Below, in pieces: positions 47,201 to 54,178 of a stretch of 64,000 nt of DNA. Under the pieces are notes generated by a model. That model searched no databases. It saw only the letters and a list, made by a program, of their open reading frames with translations, and was not told where the DNA came from. Each line of letters opens with the position of its first letter. Position 1 is the first letter of the stretch. The stretch is from Corythucha ciliata (taxonomy: Eukaryota > Arthropoda > Insecta > Hemiptera > Tingidae). The stretch lies in the NCBI GenBank assembly GCA_038030265.1, contig CM075941.1:12090001-12154000 (forward strand), read 5' to 3'. The position numbers and the translations under genes are program-made.

Positions 47201-50200
47201 TTTTCTTGTCGGTTCGGTATGGACGGACTGTTGTGGCCGGCTAGCCCCCCGGGGTCCGAGCCCACAAAAAAAAAATTCAAACTTGCAATTTCACGGATAT
47301 TAGCACCCGAAACGTGTGTGATTTCTCCAAAATTAAGATTCGTGAGTTGGAATGTTGCTGAAATTAATGCCAGAAACTTGCATTTTTGCAAGAATGAACT
47401 TCCAATTTCGCCGAAATGAAGACACGCGAAACTGTCAATTTTGCGTATATCCAGCCAGTTTCAGGGCCCGAATCATGCAATTTCGCCGAAATTGTGACGA
47501 ACGCCTACAATTTCGTGCATATTTGATTCCACAGTTTTGGTATGAGCCTCATCAGCACGTCAACCTACGACGTGGTCCGTCATGGCCAACTAGCCCGGGG
47601 TCCGACCCCACGAGAAACAATATTGTAAACTTGCAATTTCACGGATATTTAGCACCGAAGCTTGAAACTTTGCAGGAACAAAGATCCGAAACTTCCAATT
47701 TCGTGGATGGGTAATCGTTAGGCCTGGGTTCCGCCGCCTAAAAAAACGGCCTCGAAACTGCAAATTCGCTTTAATTAAGAGACTAAACTTCCAATTTCGC
47801 CTAAATTAAGGCACGAAACTGTCAATTTCGCGTTTGTTCGGCCAGTTTCATGACCAGAAACTTGCAATTTCGTGAAAGTTGTGCCGAACACGTCGAATTT
47901 CCGCAGATATTTCGCGTATGGGTCTCGTCAGCGCGACAGCCTACGAAGTGGTCCAAAGTCGTGGAAACTCCTCGCAATGTCGCCAATATTTAGCTTGAAA
48001 CTTGAAATTTCGCGGGGATAAGATCCGAGAAATTTAGTAGTTAGTAACCGTCAGGCCTTATAGTTCCACCGCAAAAAAATTGGCCGTGAAACTGCAAATT
48101 TGCTTTAATACCTAGACTTGCGAATTCGCTGAAATAAAGGCACAAAACTGCCAATTTCGCGTACGTATTCAGCCTGGAAACTTGTAATTTCTCTCTAATT
48201 GGGACCACAAACTTGCAAACTCATTCATTTTCAATTGCAAATAAAATTTAAATTTATTGGATTGGTCAGGGCCGGCTTGCCCAGGGTTCAGGGGGGGAGG
48301 GAAGAGGCGTGACTCGCAATATTGCGAATATTCAGCCAATAAACTTCCTATTTCGCGGATCTATTCGTCATGCTTTGAGTGCTGTCAGGGCTGCAAGCAC
48401 CGGAATCCACGGCCTTTAAAAAAAAAAAAAGGCCCGAAACTCTTAATTTTGAGGAAATTGTGACGTGAAAGACGCGGTATGACGCGAATATTCAGCCAGA
48501 AAATTCCAAGTTTGCGAATATTTCCTTTAAAATTTGTTGGAATTTTGTTTTTCCGTTTATAGGGCGTGAATAGTGTACGCCAAGCCTAAGAAGAGAACGG
48601 TCAGTCTGGCCATTTTTGGCGCGCCAATGGTCGATTTTGCCATGTTTGGAGAGCTGGAATCACCAGTTCAGGCTATTTTTAGCCGACAAAAATCGGTGTG
48701 CGAATCATCAGTTTTGCCATTTTTACGGCGCAAATGCTCAAGTCAAGGCGTGAATGGTCCGTTGGACCATTTTTGGTGCGCGAATAGTCGATTTTGGCTC
48801 ACACAGGACAGGAATCGTCTGTTTAGGTTTTTCCTGGACGTGAATCGTCACTTTTTGGCCGTTTCGAGGAGGGCGCCAATAGTCCGTCAAGCCAAGGTGG
48901 GAATTGTCAGTTTGGTCATTTTGGAAAGCGAATAGTGGATTTAACCTTTTTCATCAAGGGAATCCATGATCTTTCAGGCATTTTTAGGGCAGCACGAATC
49001 ATCCGTTTAGCCATTTTCAGGGTACGTGAATTCAGTTTGGCTATTTTGGGGCGCGAATATAGTCAGCTTAGCCGTTTTTTGAAAGGGACTTCCTGTTTCA
49101 TTTTAAAATCGCCGGTTTTGTGGTAAAATATTCAGTTTTGAGATAACACTGTCAGGTTTTGGAGTAAAATCGCCAGTTTTGTAGTGATAGTGAAAGCTTT
49201 AGTTTTGGGGTTGAAAGTAACGCCTACAATCAGTCAATTTTGGAGTAAAATCCGTCATTTTTTGTAGATAGATCGCCATGTTTAGTTTTAAAAGCACCAA
49301 GTTATGTAAAATCGTCATTTTTTAGTCAAAATGGTAGTTTTAGGGTAGAATCGTAAGTTTTGGGAGAGAAACGCCAGTTTAGGGAGGGAAACGCCAGTTT
49401 TGGGGGTAACACTTCAGCTTTGGCGTAAAACCGTCATTTTTGTCATTTTGGGGTGCGAGTAAATAAGTCTCGAAAAGTAAATCTGTAAGCGTGTATGTAA
49501 AAAAATGAGTAAACTATTTTTTTAAAAAAACCCTGACTGTACATACATTTTACATAGTGGGGCTAAACATCTCACCACTATTCGTGCAATCGTTAACTTA
49601 GCAGCACTGGAGTGCTTGATGTGTGCCTATTGTCGGTGTAAAAGAAAAATGTTAATTAGCGGGAGGGCGTTGGCCCTCTTCTTTGGACTTATTATTTAGC
49701 CACGAATGTTGGTTTTGGTCACTGTCTGTGGTCGTCAGAGGTGTGTGTATGCTTAGGGCTGGGAGGGGGTGGGTCGTGCTGGTGTTGGTGGTACATGGTG
49801 CCAGGAAGTGAGGAGCTGGGTGTCGGATGAGTGGGAGGGAATGGAAAACGTGGTAACGACGTGGAAGGGGAGGCGGTGGGGGGTTTAAATGGGCATCTCT
49901 TTCTTGAGATTTATTCGCCAGTCAGCTCAGGCGAATAGAGGCAGTTAAACAGAAACTGGGCAAAGTTATGCATTGCAAGTAGTGTTAGTGAGTCAGCTCT
50001 TTATGTACGTTCAGCCAAACATGTTTTATGATTTAAGCACGTGTATCACCCCCTCCTCCACTCTGCCCTCCACGCATGCTCTGTCGAATTTCTGCGAGTC
50101 GAACGACCGTCTAATTTTCACGTTTTACTGTTCCAGACGTAGTCGAGAACTGCGACAAAAGTGGAGGCGTCGATCCAGGCCTCACCATACAACAACTCGA

Positions 50201-50603
50201 ACCCATGACAATGAACGGGTTCGCACACAACGGCAAAGTGAACGGCCGTGTTCCCAACGGCTTCCTACCGCGGTCGATGAACATAACGAACAATCCGTTG
50301 GCCGACTCGGAGCAAGACAAAGTATGTACCTACAATTTTTTTTTTTTTTTTTTTCCACATTTCGAGGAAGACCTTTTAGCTTCCCCCCCCCCCCATCATA
50401 TCAATCGCTCTTTCAAAAACCCTCTTTTAAACGTAGTTTTCCGCCCCTAGAATGTCATGGAATTGACTTACATGACGAGTCAAAACAACAACTGTTCCGC
50501 CGAAGGTCGAAGCGACATCGACGACGATCACTTGGAACGTGCAAAACGTCGTGGAAGCTGGCGAAACAGCCGACTGTCGCGGACTGGGGAAAATTACGTC
50601 TAA
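22100..50603 (+). CDS. ihog/boi: Interference hedgehog / Brother of ihog-like Hedgehog co-receptor (14 exons)
   Basis: Exons: 22100-22145, 43094-43317, 43413-43611, 43683-43895, 43952-44170, 44265-44420, 44635-44811, 44895-44996, 45086-45317, 45412-45577, 45649-45868, 45944-46135, 50137-50321, 50451-50603. They join without a phase error into 827 codons plus TAA. Residues 1-15 are a signal peptide. Four Ig domains follow with cysteine pairs C42/C91, C135/C183, C235/C281 and C324/C371. Then come a Lys/Arg-rich linker (425-443), FN3-1 (about 449-547), FN3-2 (about 558-651), a transmembrane helix (681-705) and a 122-residue cytoplasmic tail. Ig4-FN3(2)-TM is the arthropod Ihog/Boi architecture. 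Family members sit in the plasma membrane, bind Hedgehog through FN3-1 with heparin, and present it to Patched. Known Drosophila members are somewhat longer. Exon 1 is the least certain, because intron 1 is about 20.9 kb. Whether it is the ihog or the boi orthologue cannot be told. Confidence 0.88.
22146..24399. other. Intron 1, repeat-poor first part
   Basis: Starts with the donor GTGAGT of exon 1. Holds T tracts (22940-22959, 23093-23122), a TA microsatellite at 24377-24391 and open frames without domain content. No second gene seen. Confidence 0.5.
24400..27060 (+). repeat. Family A block, forward polarity (largest)
   Basis: About 2.6 kb of forward units (GAATTAGCGCTTTTT, TCTCAATTTTAGCC and variants) at about 30-bp spacing. 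It includes internal higher-order copies: TAGCCGTGGGCATGG at about 25457 and TAGCCGTAGACATGG at about 26081, both followed by CCGTAAAATGTCC and GTGAATCTCTGCCTTGAATT. This shows segmental duplication of about 620 bp within the array. Confidence 0.88.
27065..27470 (-). repeat. Family A block, reverse polarity
   Basis: Starts abruptly at CTGAGAAAAAGTGCTAG, directly after forward units and TTTTTCTCTTGGGGGCC. Units continue as AAAACGCTAA and CGCGGCTAAAATTGAGG. Confidence 0.8.
27620..27850 (+). repeat. Family A block, forward polarity
   Basis: A few units (CGAATTAGCGCTTTTTCTAC, TTTCTCAATTTCAATCGCGA) after a unique GC-richer stretch. A second polarity switch within about 600 bp. Confidence 0.7.
27851..32269. 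other. Intron 1, mainly non-tandem sequence
   Basis: No exon recognised. It contains C/G runs (27937-27947, 28500-28512, 28634-28645, 29983-29993, 30373-30381) and A/T tracts. A possible diverged dispersed repeat at 28690-28925 resembles 23840-24010 (CAAATCGAAACAC, ATTTTTACGAAAA and TTTAAA blocks). A GC-richer island lies at 31690-31960. A minus frame of 204 codons across 31667-32281 runs through a poly-T tract and a transposon-like terminus and is not believable as a gene. Confidence 0.45.
32040..33060. repeat. Three dispersed copies of a unit with GTTGACTCATT
   Basis: Similar segments at about 32048-32100, 32848-32895 and 32980-33036 share the order ATTTTGC or ATTTCGC, then GTTGACTC or GTTGACGC, then an A-rich stretch, then AATTTCG plus GGGCCTG or a similar end. 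The middle copy is less complete at its 3' end. Confidence 0.45.
32270..32760 (-). repeat. Family A block, reverse polarity
   Basis: Units GCTAATTCACAGTTAAAATG, GAGAAAAGGG and CAAATTCGTGGTAAAAATTA at about 30 bp. Confidence 0.7.
33125..34205 (+). repeat. 17-bp minisatellite, well preserved
   Basis: About 60 head-to-tail units based on GTCCAACCACAGCCAAT or GTCAAACCACAGCAAAG (17 bp), with segmental duplications such as 33661-33760 and 33899-33990. Three units equal 51 nt, so the translation repeats every 17 residues ([17 protein letters not shown]) and frames stay open for up to 177 codons. There is no unique N- or C-terminus and it lies in intron 1, so it is a repeat and not a gene. Related decayed units lie at 19150-19535. 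Confidence 0.9.
34340..35150 (+). repeat. Family C units followed by family D block
   Basis: 34340-34490 has C units (CCGAAACTTGCTATTTCGCT, CGCAATTTTGCGAATATTTA). 34560-35150 has D units of about 30 bp built on TTTTTAGCGAGCCAGATCCG plus CGAAAATGG. D-like units recur at about 60300-60660. Confidence 0.65.
35151..36309. other. Intron 1, no gene recognised
   Basis: AT-rich unique sequence with C and G runs (35189-35198, 35840-35850) and a GA microsatellite (36001-36014). No coding signal. Confidence 0.45.
36310..36570 (-). repeat. Family A units, reverse polarity
   Basis: GTGGCTAAAGTTGAG, GCTAATTCATGACTAAAAGTG and CGCTGCTAAAATTGAGAC at about 30-bp spacing. The unit series ends near GATTCGCGGATTAAAATTGG. 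Confidence 0.65.
36720..36855 (+). repeat. Dispersed repeat, copy 1 (related copy at 46520-46635)
   Basis: GCATTCCCCTGAGCCCTTGA, then GTCTCAACAACG, CACGGGCTTCATTACGCTTA and GGGCGCTC. The copy at 46.5 kb reads GCATTCCCCTTGAGCCCTCG, GTCTCAACGTG, CACGGGTTTCATCAAACTTG and AGGCGCTCGG. Same order, same strand, clear common origin. Confidence 0.65.
36875..38560 (+). repeat. Family C 30-bp-period repeat block
   Basis: Units of the form GAAACTTGCAATTTCGC, then GATATTCAGCC or AAATTAAGACC, repeated at about 30 bp over 1.7 kb. Higher-order blocks contain GGGCGCAGTCGGGGCCGTG-like and TAGCCTGG segments. Short open frames are repeat translations. Confidence 0.8.
38570..39470 (+). repeat. Family A block, forward polarity
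   Basis: Units GAATTAGCGTTTTTCTCCA, AATTTTAGCCGCGAATTAGC and GCTCAACTTTATCCGAGTA at about 30 bp. Interrupted at about 39.47 kb by a LINE and resuming at 41705. Confidence 0.8.
39470..41705 (+). pseudogene. 5'-truncated Jockey/CR1-like LINE with SINE insertion
   Basis: RT fragments in order: [20 protein letters not shown] (fingers, 39.53 kb); a palm A remnant [12 protein letters not shown] (about 39.75 kb); [14 protein letters not shown] (about 39.93 kb); [12 protein letters not shown] with the YADD catalytic box (about 40.0 kb); [19 protein letters not shown] (about 40.25 kb). The C-terminal [20 protein letters not shown] plus [12 protein letters not shown] ends at 41112. The 3' end carries a TACTCA-type microsatellite (about 41690-41706), typical of LINE tails. 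Frameshifts, loss of the N-terminal endonuclease and the SINE at 40596-40892 inactivate it. Confidence 0.88.
40596..40892 (-). mobile_element. tRNA-derived SINE inserted in the LINE, 10-bp TSD
   Basis: On the minus strand the head (from 40892 down) reads GCGCCTCGATGGTGTAATGG and continues to a consensus B box GGGTTCGAATCC at about 40830-40841. The body runs to a poly-A tail, seen as T's at 40596-40613 on plus. A 10-bp direct repeat AAACCCTCTT lies at 40586-40595 and 40893-40902. The head resembles a tRNA with CGCTTCGCA in the anticodon arm, perhaps Arg(TCG), but the stem does not close, so it is a SINE and not a tRNA gene. Confidence 0.85.
41705..41900 (+). repeat. Family A units, forward polarity
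   Basis: Continuation of the array interrupted by the LINE: GTATATTAGCGCTTTGTCCC, GCGGAATTAGCGCTTTTTAT and TTAATTTTAGCCGCGAAG. Confidence 0.75.
41901..43093. other. Intron 1, last part before exon 2
   Basis: No exon or RNA gene seen. G and C runs at about 42086-42098 and 42447-42455 and a T tract at 42981-42997. Ends in the pyrimidine-rich acceptor of exon 2 (TTCTAG at 43088-43093). Confidence 0.5.
43094..43317 (+). CDS. ihog/boi: ihog/boi-like exon 2 (first part of Ig1)
   Basis: The acceptor TTCTAG is followed by frame [20 protein letters not shown], then VVFEC (C42) and VRW (W53). It ends GDYQ at a phase-0 donor CAG|GTGAGT. The second Ig1 cysteine is the first codon of exon 3. Confidence 0.9.
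43413..43611 (+). CDS. ihog/boi: ihog/boi-like exon 3 (end of Ig1, start of Ig2)
   Basis: Begins with C91 directly after AAATAAAG, then AGNNVAINC (C135) of Ig2. The usual core Trp is replaced by Tyr (VIQYVHND). Phase-1 donor G|GTAAGA. Confidence 0.88.
43683..43895 (+). CDS. ihog/boi: ihog/boi-like exon 4 (end of Ig2, start of Ig3)
   Basis: Acceptor TTATAG. Contains [17 protein letters not shown], the F/G-strand motif with C183. The exon has 213 nt, and both flanking introns are phase 1. Confidence 0.9.
43952..44170 (+). CDS. ihog/boi: ihog/boi-like exon 5 (Ig3)
   Basis: Acceptor GCGCAG. Carries NVSLEC (C235), TPPPVVTW (W247) and DQGQYVC (C281), a complete I-set type core. Phase-1 donor A|GTTAGT. 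A long T tract follows in the intron. Confidence 0.92.
44265..44420 (+). CDS. ihog/boi: ihog/boi-like exon 6 (first part of Ig4)
   Basis: Acceptor CAACAG. Encodes [20 protein letters not shown], then LNC (C324) and PNITWLLNG (W336). Flanked by phase-1 introns. Confidence 0.92.
44635..44811 (+). CDS. ihog/boi: ihog/boi-like exon 7 (end of Ig4)
   Basis: Acceptor TCGTAG. Carries [17 protein letters not shown] (C371) and FASNPVG, then an acidic stretch (DGDEMDVE). The donor GTTCGT is weak but keeps phase 1. Confidence 0.88.
44895..44996 (+). CDS. ihog/boi: ihog/boi-like exon 8 (basic linker, symmetric exon)
   Basis: A 102-nt phase 1-1 exon encoding a Lys/Arg-rich stretch ([19 protein letters not shown]) between the acidic end of Ig4 and FN3-1. 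Skipping it would keep the frame, so it could be a cassette exon. It is supported by the T-tract acceptor TTTTAG and donor GTAAGA. Confidence 0.85.
45086..45317 (+). CDS. ihog/boi: ihog/boi-like exon 9 (FN3-1)
   Basis: Encodes [20 protein letters not shown], then [16 protein letters not shown] and [12 protein letters not shown]. These are the B-, C- and F-strand signatures of the first fibronectin III domain, the Hedgehog- and heparin-binding domain in the family. Phase-2 donor AA|GTAAAT. Confidence 0.93.
45412..45577 (+). CDS. ihog/boi: ihog/boi-like exon 10 (end of FN3-1, start of FN3-2)
   Basis: Follows a T tract and CAG. Encodes [20 protein letters not shown], then [20 protein letters not shown]. 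Phase-0 donor GAG|GTAAAA. Confidence 0.93.
45649..45868 (+). CDS. ihog/boi: ihog/boi-like exon 11 (FN3-2)
   Basis: Encodes [39 protein letters not shown] and GILTQKTL, completing the second FN3 domain. Phase-1 donor C|GTACGT. Confidence 0.93.
45944..46135 (+). CDS. ihog/boi: ihog/boi-like exon 12 (stalk and transmembrane helix)
   Basis: Acceptor CTATTAG. Encodes a short stalk, then [20 protein letters not shown] followed by ICICYRR. This is a single membrane-spanning helix with a basic stop-transfer end. Donor G|GTGAGT, then an intron of about 4.0 kb. Confidence 0.92.
46520..46635 (+). repeat. Dispersed repeat, copy 2 (related to 36720-36855)
   Basis: See the copy in intron 1. The segment sits in intron 12 immediately upstream of a family C block, as does the copy at 36.7 kb. 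The two loci therefore share a junction of element and C array. Confidence 0.65.
46655..48545 (+). repeat. Family C block in intron 12
   Basis: CCGAAACTTCCAATTTCG, GGATATTTAGCACCGAA and GCAATTTCGCCGAAATT units at about 30 bp for 1.9 kb. A segment with GGTCCGACCC and TGGCCAACTAGCC recurs (47235-47270, 47580-47610), indicating segmental duplication in the array. Confidence 0.82.
48550..49090 (+). repeat. Family B block in intron 12
   Basis: GGTCAGTCTGGCCATTTTTG, GGCGCGCCAATGGTCGATTT and GCGAATCATCAGTTTTGCCA units at 30-33 bp. The long plus frames at 48573-49126 are repeat translations. Confidence 0.78.
49095..49450 (+). repeat. Family E, about 20-22-bp repeats
   Basis: CGCCAGTTTTGGGGTAAAA-like units repeated at about 20-22 bp. 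They follow directly on the B block and look like a shortened B derivative (CAGTTTTG shared). Confidence 0.65.
49451..50136. other. Intron 12, last part, no gene recognised
   Basis: Unique G/T-rich sequence at 49720-49890 and a conventional acceptor TTCCAG before exon 13. An open frame entering exon 13 in another phase is a shadow. Confidence 0.5.
50137..50321 (+). CDS. ihog/boi: ihog/boi-like exon 13 (cytoplasmic tail)
   Basis: Acceptor TTCCAG. Encodes [20 protein letters not shown], then a Asn/Gly-rich stretch ending DSEQDK. Phase-0 donor GTATGT. It is in the correct phase with exon 12 and free of stops. Confidence 0.85.
50451..50603 (+). CDS. ihog/boi: ihog/boi-like exon 14 (C-terminus and stop)
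   Basis: Acceptor CCCTAG. Encodes [20 protein letters not shown] and ends [10 protein letters not shown] plus TAA at 50601-50603. Followed by an AT-rich 3' UTR. Confidence 0.85.
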   Translation, partial: NVMELTYMTSQNNNCSAEGRSDIDDDHLERAKRRGSWRNSRLSRTGENYV

Positions 50604-51125
50604 AACCTGGCTCCTATTTATTAAAAAAAAAAAAAAATCTAGTTCCGTCCATTTCCTATGAAAGAAAACATTTTGAAAAAATAATAATAATAACGTTAAG
50701 CCCTAATATTTATTGTCTCATTTTAATGAACTTGAAAATTGTGATCTTATCGCCTTGTGATCTACGTTTTTTTGTAAGATATTTTTTTGTAAAGAGAAGA
50801 AAACTATGTGTCTGATTAGAATGTAGTTTTGGCTTGTAGAAAATGTGAATAGACCCTGTACATTATGATTTTTTTTTCGTGTACATAAGAGCTGTATGCC
50901 ACCATGAGGCGGCAAAAGACTCCGCCGTCTGGCAGGACTAATTTGACATTTAAAACGAAGTAATCAAGTGCCTTCCTAATTACTTTGAAGGGGGAAAATA
51001 CAAGACTGTAAATAATCTATATATTTAAATAGTAATTGTTGGTTGTATTTATTCTGTAGATAAAATTAAAAAGCGTAAGTGACAAAACGTGGGAATTGTA
51101 AATTGTGATCTTAGTTGTAAATAAA
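50604..51125 (+). other. 3' UTR of the ihog/boi-like gene with polyadenylation signal
   Basis: AT-rich, no open frame. AATAAA at 51120-51125 is followed by TTTCTGTTTTTCTAG, a U/GU-rich downstream element. A second candidate, AATAAATAAA, lies at 51231-51240. The true cleavage site is inferred, not seen. Confidence 0.6.
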
Positions 51126-51194
51126 CATTTCTGTTTTTCTAGTTAGTAAGAAGTTCCCACTATAAGTGCAATTTATGTACCACACAAATGGTGA

Positions 51195-51229
51195 GTCTCG
51201 TAAAAAAAAAAAACAAAAAAAAACGAGAC
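51195..51229. repeat. Short hairpin with A-rich loop
   Basis: GTCTCGT (51195-51201) and ACGAGAC (51223-51229) are perfect inverted repeats around a loop of A's with one C. It lies just before AATAAATAAA, so it might matter for 3'-end formation if transcription reaches it. Confidence 0.5.
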
Positions 51230-51369
51230 AAATAAATAAAACTTTTTGACTACTTTATCCGTGTGTTTAACAGCGTTTTAACCGTTTTCCCACACCGCAA
51301 AATAGCATAATTGACCGTCGCCATGTGGCATGACCCAAAATGCCGGCGTTGGTGCTGAGTAAGCACCAG

Positions 51370-51640
51370 TTCGTGAAGCTCGTCGACGAAGTAATTTTTT
51401 CACAAAAGCCAAGCTCCTAGCACATCATATTCTTCTGAAACGAAAGATAGAAAATCACCGCATTACACTTGAAAAAAGGTGCAAAATCGTAGTTTTTGAC
51501 AAGATTTGTCTCCAATGATTAGGTCAATATAATGTGCTGGGAGGTCATCGAAGAAATAATTATTTTTGACAAGCTGAGCTTCTAACCCATTGTATTCTCC
51601 TAATATGAAAGATGGAAAATCGTCTCATTGCACTTGGAAA
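51370..51640 (+). repeat. Diverged tandem duplication, offset about 165 bp
   Basis: GAAGCTCGTCGACGAAGTAA...AAGCTCCTAGCAC...TATTCTTCTGAAACGAAAGA...CACTTGAA (from about 51375) is matched by GAGGTCATCGAAGAAATAA...GAGCTTCTAACCC...TATTCTCCTAATATGAAAGA...CACTTGGA (from about 51540). Confidence 0.7.
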
Positions 51641-52030
51641 GTTTTGTTCCGACAGCAGCATGTCGGGAAAAGTGCATTTCATTCATGCGATAATCGAGTC
51701 AAACCTCATAAGTTAGAACGATATTTAGGCCGTGGTATAGAAAGTCAAAATCATAAAATCGTGTTTCTTTTTACCGCAGGCCCCTTTTTTGGCACCAACT
51801 GAGGGGGAACAACATGGTGAAATAGAAAAATGAAACAGAGTCGGTTCGGTTCCCTATACGTCATGGGAAGGTGGACTCTTGTTAGAGGATTTATTTGCAA
51901 TTACAATCTTTATCCCGCCCTAAATTTCATTCATAATTGATTGATATCGTTCTAACTTATGAGGTTTGACTCGATTATCGCATGAATGAAACGCACTTTT
52001 CCCGACAGGCTGCTGTCGGAACAAAACTTT
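51638..52030. mobile_element. Foldback element with 87-bp inverted arms
   Basis: 51638-51724 is the reverse complement of 51944-52030 with only about two mismatches (AGCATGTCGG against AGCCTGTCGG, GTGCATTTC against GTGCGTTTC). A 219-bp spacer separates the arms. Each arm begins AAAGTTTTGTTCCGACAGCA and holds a small internal hairpin (CCGACA...TGTCGG). No coding capacity and no clear target duplication. Probably a MITE or foldback transposon just 3' of the gene. Confidence 0.8.
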
Positions 52031-52709
52031 TTTCAGATTACGTTAATTTTCAGATCAGTTACATTAGGTTAAATGGTATGTCTTAATTTCACCATTGCGG
52101 AATGCGGAGTGCCTCCCTTTTTGGCCCACCTCGGGATTTTTTACTCAAGATTTATTAGGCTGTAGGCAAATCAAATAAAAGTGACGGCTCAAAATACAAT
52201 GTCAATGACATTTTTTGGTAATTGGGTGGTCCAGTAAGGCATAGCGTTAATTTAATAGCTCCCCTCCGCCGAGAACTCCCCTGCCATATCAACGGATTTG
52301 GTTCACTAGGGTCTCATACGAAAGCGCGTTCATTTCTCATTACTCGAGTCAATTTCGGGGGCAATTGCAGCAACAGCCGTGCGGTAGCGAATTTTCAACT
52401 AATTCAAACCGCTCTTTCACACCGTTCCCGTGGACCGATTCATCTGGATCATGAACTCGTCCGAGATATTTACGCTATTGATTTTTAGACCAAATTTGGT
52501 TACCCCAAGTCAAAAATTGCGACCGTGATGGTGCTAACAAGCGAGGTGCCACATATAAATAAATAAATATAAATAGCAAATCGAACCGACCTCGTATTCG
52601 TGTTCTAGGGGTTCTGAAACGTGAAAAAAAAGTATCACAACCCAAATGTGCGACCATCAGGGCGAGACCAATATTGAATTTTTTGAATGAAATGCACTAA
52701 CAATTTGCA
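52031..52709. other. No gene recognised
   Basis: Unique-looking sequence. An 88-codon plus frame at 52222-52488 starts at TTG and has no domain signature. An AAATAAATA-rich tract lies at 52555-52575. Confidence 0.4.
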
Positions 52710-53374
52710 GGTAGTTTAGAAAAATCGCTGATTCACGGCTGAAATGAGATCAAAGCGCTTTTTTGCGGCGAAAAAGGAAATAAATCGCTCATTTCCAGCT
52801 AAAATCGAGAAAAAACGCTAACCCGTAGCTGAAATTGAGGCATATAGTTAGCGGCTAAAATTGAGAAAAAGTGTTGATTTTTGAAGGTGAATTGAGCACT
52901 TTTTTTCAGTTTTACGCACGATTTAGCGCTTTTGAATTTGAATTGAACTGTGAGAAAACGCCGCAATTCGCGGTTAAAATTGAGAAAACGTTCAGTTTTG
53001 CGCCCGCGGGTTCCATTCACTGAAAATCTTGCAGACTTGCAATTTTGCGCACGTATAAAGAACAGAAACTGGCAATTTCATGAATGTTTTGACCCTTGGT
53101 GACGGCGAGAAACGCCAATTTAGCCGTAAATAAACGATTTGTCTTCATAAATTTTAGCCGCGAATTTGCAATTTTTATCAATTTTTGCCGTAAATTCGCG
53201 TTTTTTCTCTAATTATGGCCACGAATAAGTTGCCTCTGGAAATCGTGGCAAAATGTTCTCGAATGAACCCCCAATATTAGCCATTCATCTTGATTTCGAC
53301 CGTAAATTGGCGTTTTTCCTCATTTTAGACGCTATTTATGGATTTCTCAATATTTCAGCAACAAATTAGAGTTT
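52710..53374. repeat. Family A units, reverse then forward
   Basis: Reverse units at 52710-53010 (CGCTAACCCGTAGCTGAAAT, GCGGTTAAAATTGAGAAAA), a C-like unit near 53030-53085, and forward units from about 53100 (TTAGCCGCGAATTTGCAATT). The forward series continues on the other side of the Penelope element at 56753. Confidence 0.7.
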
Positions 53375-54164
53375 GATAAATGTTATATTTTTAGGGTTTT
53401 GGCTTTTTTCTTCTTCTACTTCTTCGTTTCCTGAGCTTTCGCCTTCTTGTGCTGAAGGCATCGTCAGAGAACTTTTTTGGGTTTTTTATTTTTAAAACAT
53501 AGACACGTGACGAATGGAGGGGTGTCAATTTCTTCTTGCTGATTAGAAAATTTGTTGTTGATGGCAACTGAGAATGTCTTCTGGTCATCTTCTTTTTAAG
53601 TTTGCAATCAGTGGCCTCCAGGCATGTGGTACATGAATTCCTTCATCTCTGTTGAAGTTTTCTTTTTTCTTTATTTCGATGGCTTCTCGAATTTTTCGTT
53701 TCTTCCACGAACTTTCAATGGCCAGTATTTTGGTATCTTCAAATTTGATGACGTGTGATTGTCCGTTGTACATGTGTTCAGCTATTGCTGATTTTTCAAT
53801 ATTGCGGTGTTTTACGGCTGACATGTGTTCTTTCATTCTTGTTTTGACGTTTCGAAGAGTTTCTCCAATGTAAGATTTGTTACAGCTGCAAGGTATTTCG
53901 TAGACACCTGGGTTTTCGAGTTTTCTTTCATCTTTGACATTTCTGAGGAAGCGATTTATTTTTCTTGGTGGTTTGAACGTTGATCTGATTTTGTACTTGT
54001 TGAGGATTCTTGCTATTTTGTTTGAAGTCCCTTCGACGAATGGTAGCACCACTTTCCCTTTGATTTCTTCAGTTTCTTCTCGGTATCTTGGGTTTTTTGT
54101 ATTTTCACCTGAAGAAAGTTTTTTTGATTTCTTGATTGCTTTCGTGAATACTTTTTTCTTATAT
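53375..54164 (-). repeat. Left inverted arm of the Penelope-like element
   Basis: Reverse complement of 55918-56707. Its minus strand encodes the same C-terminal 155 residues (53585-54052), including the GIY-YIG domain, identical in sequence to the main ORF. One visible difference near the outer end changes the trailing frame from KPKF to KPKP. Confidence 0.9.
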
Positions 54165-54178
54165 TCAATATCTTCCGC

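Noticed and set aside
50205..50815. Longer open frames over exons 13-14 in other phases (including the 280-codon frame from 49973)
   Set aside because: They read through the T-tract intron. Only the spliced phase continues from exon 12 and gives a sensible tail.
52222..52488. 88-codon plus frame downstream of the gene
   Set aside because: Non-ATG start, no recognisable domain, no splice or promoter context.
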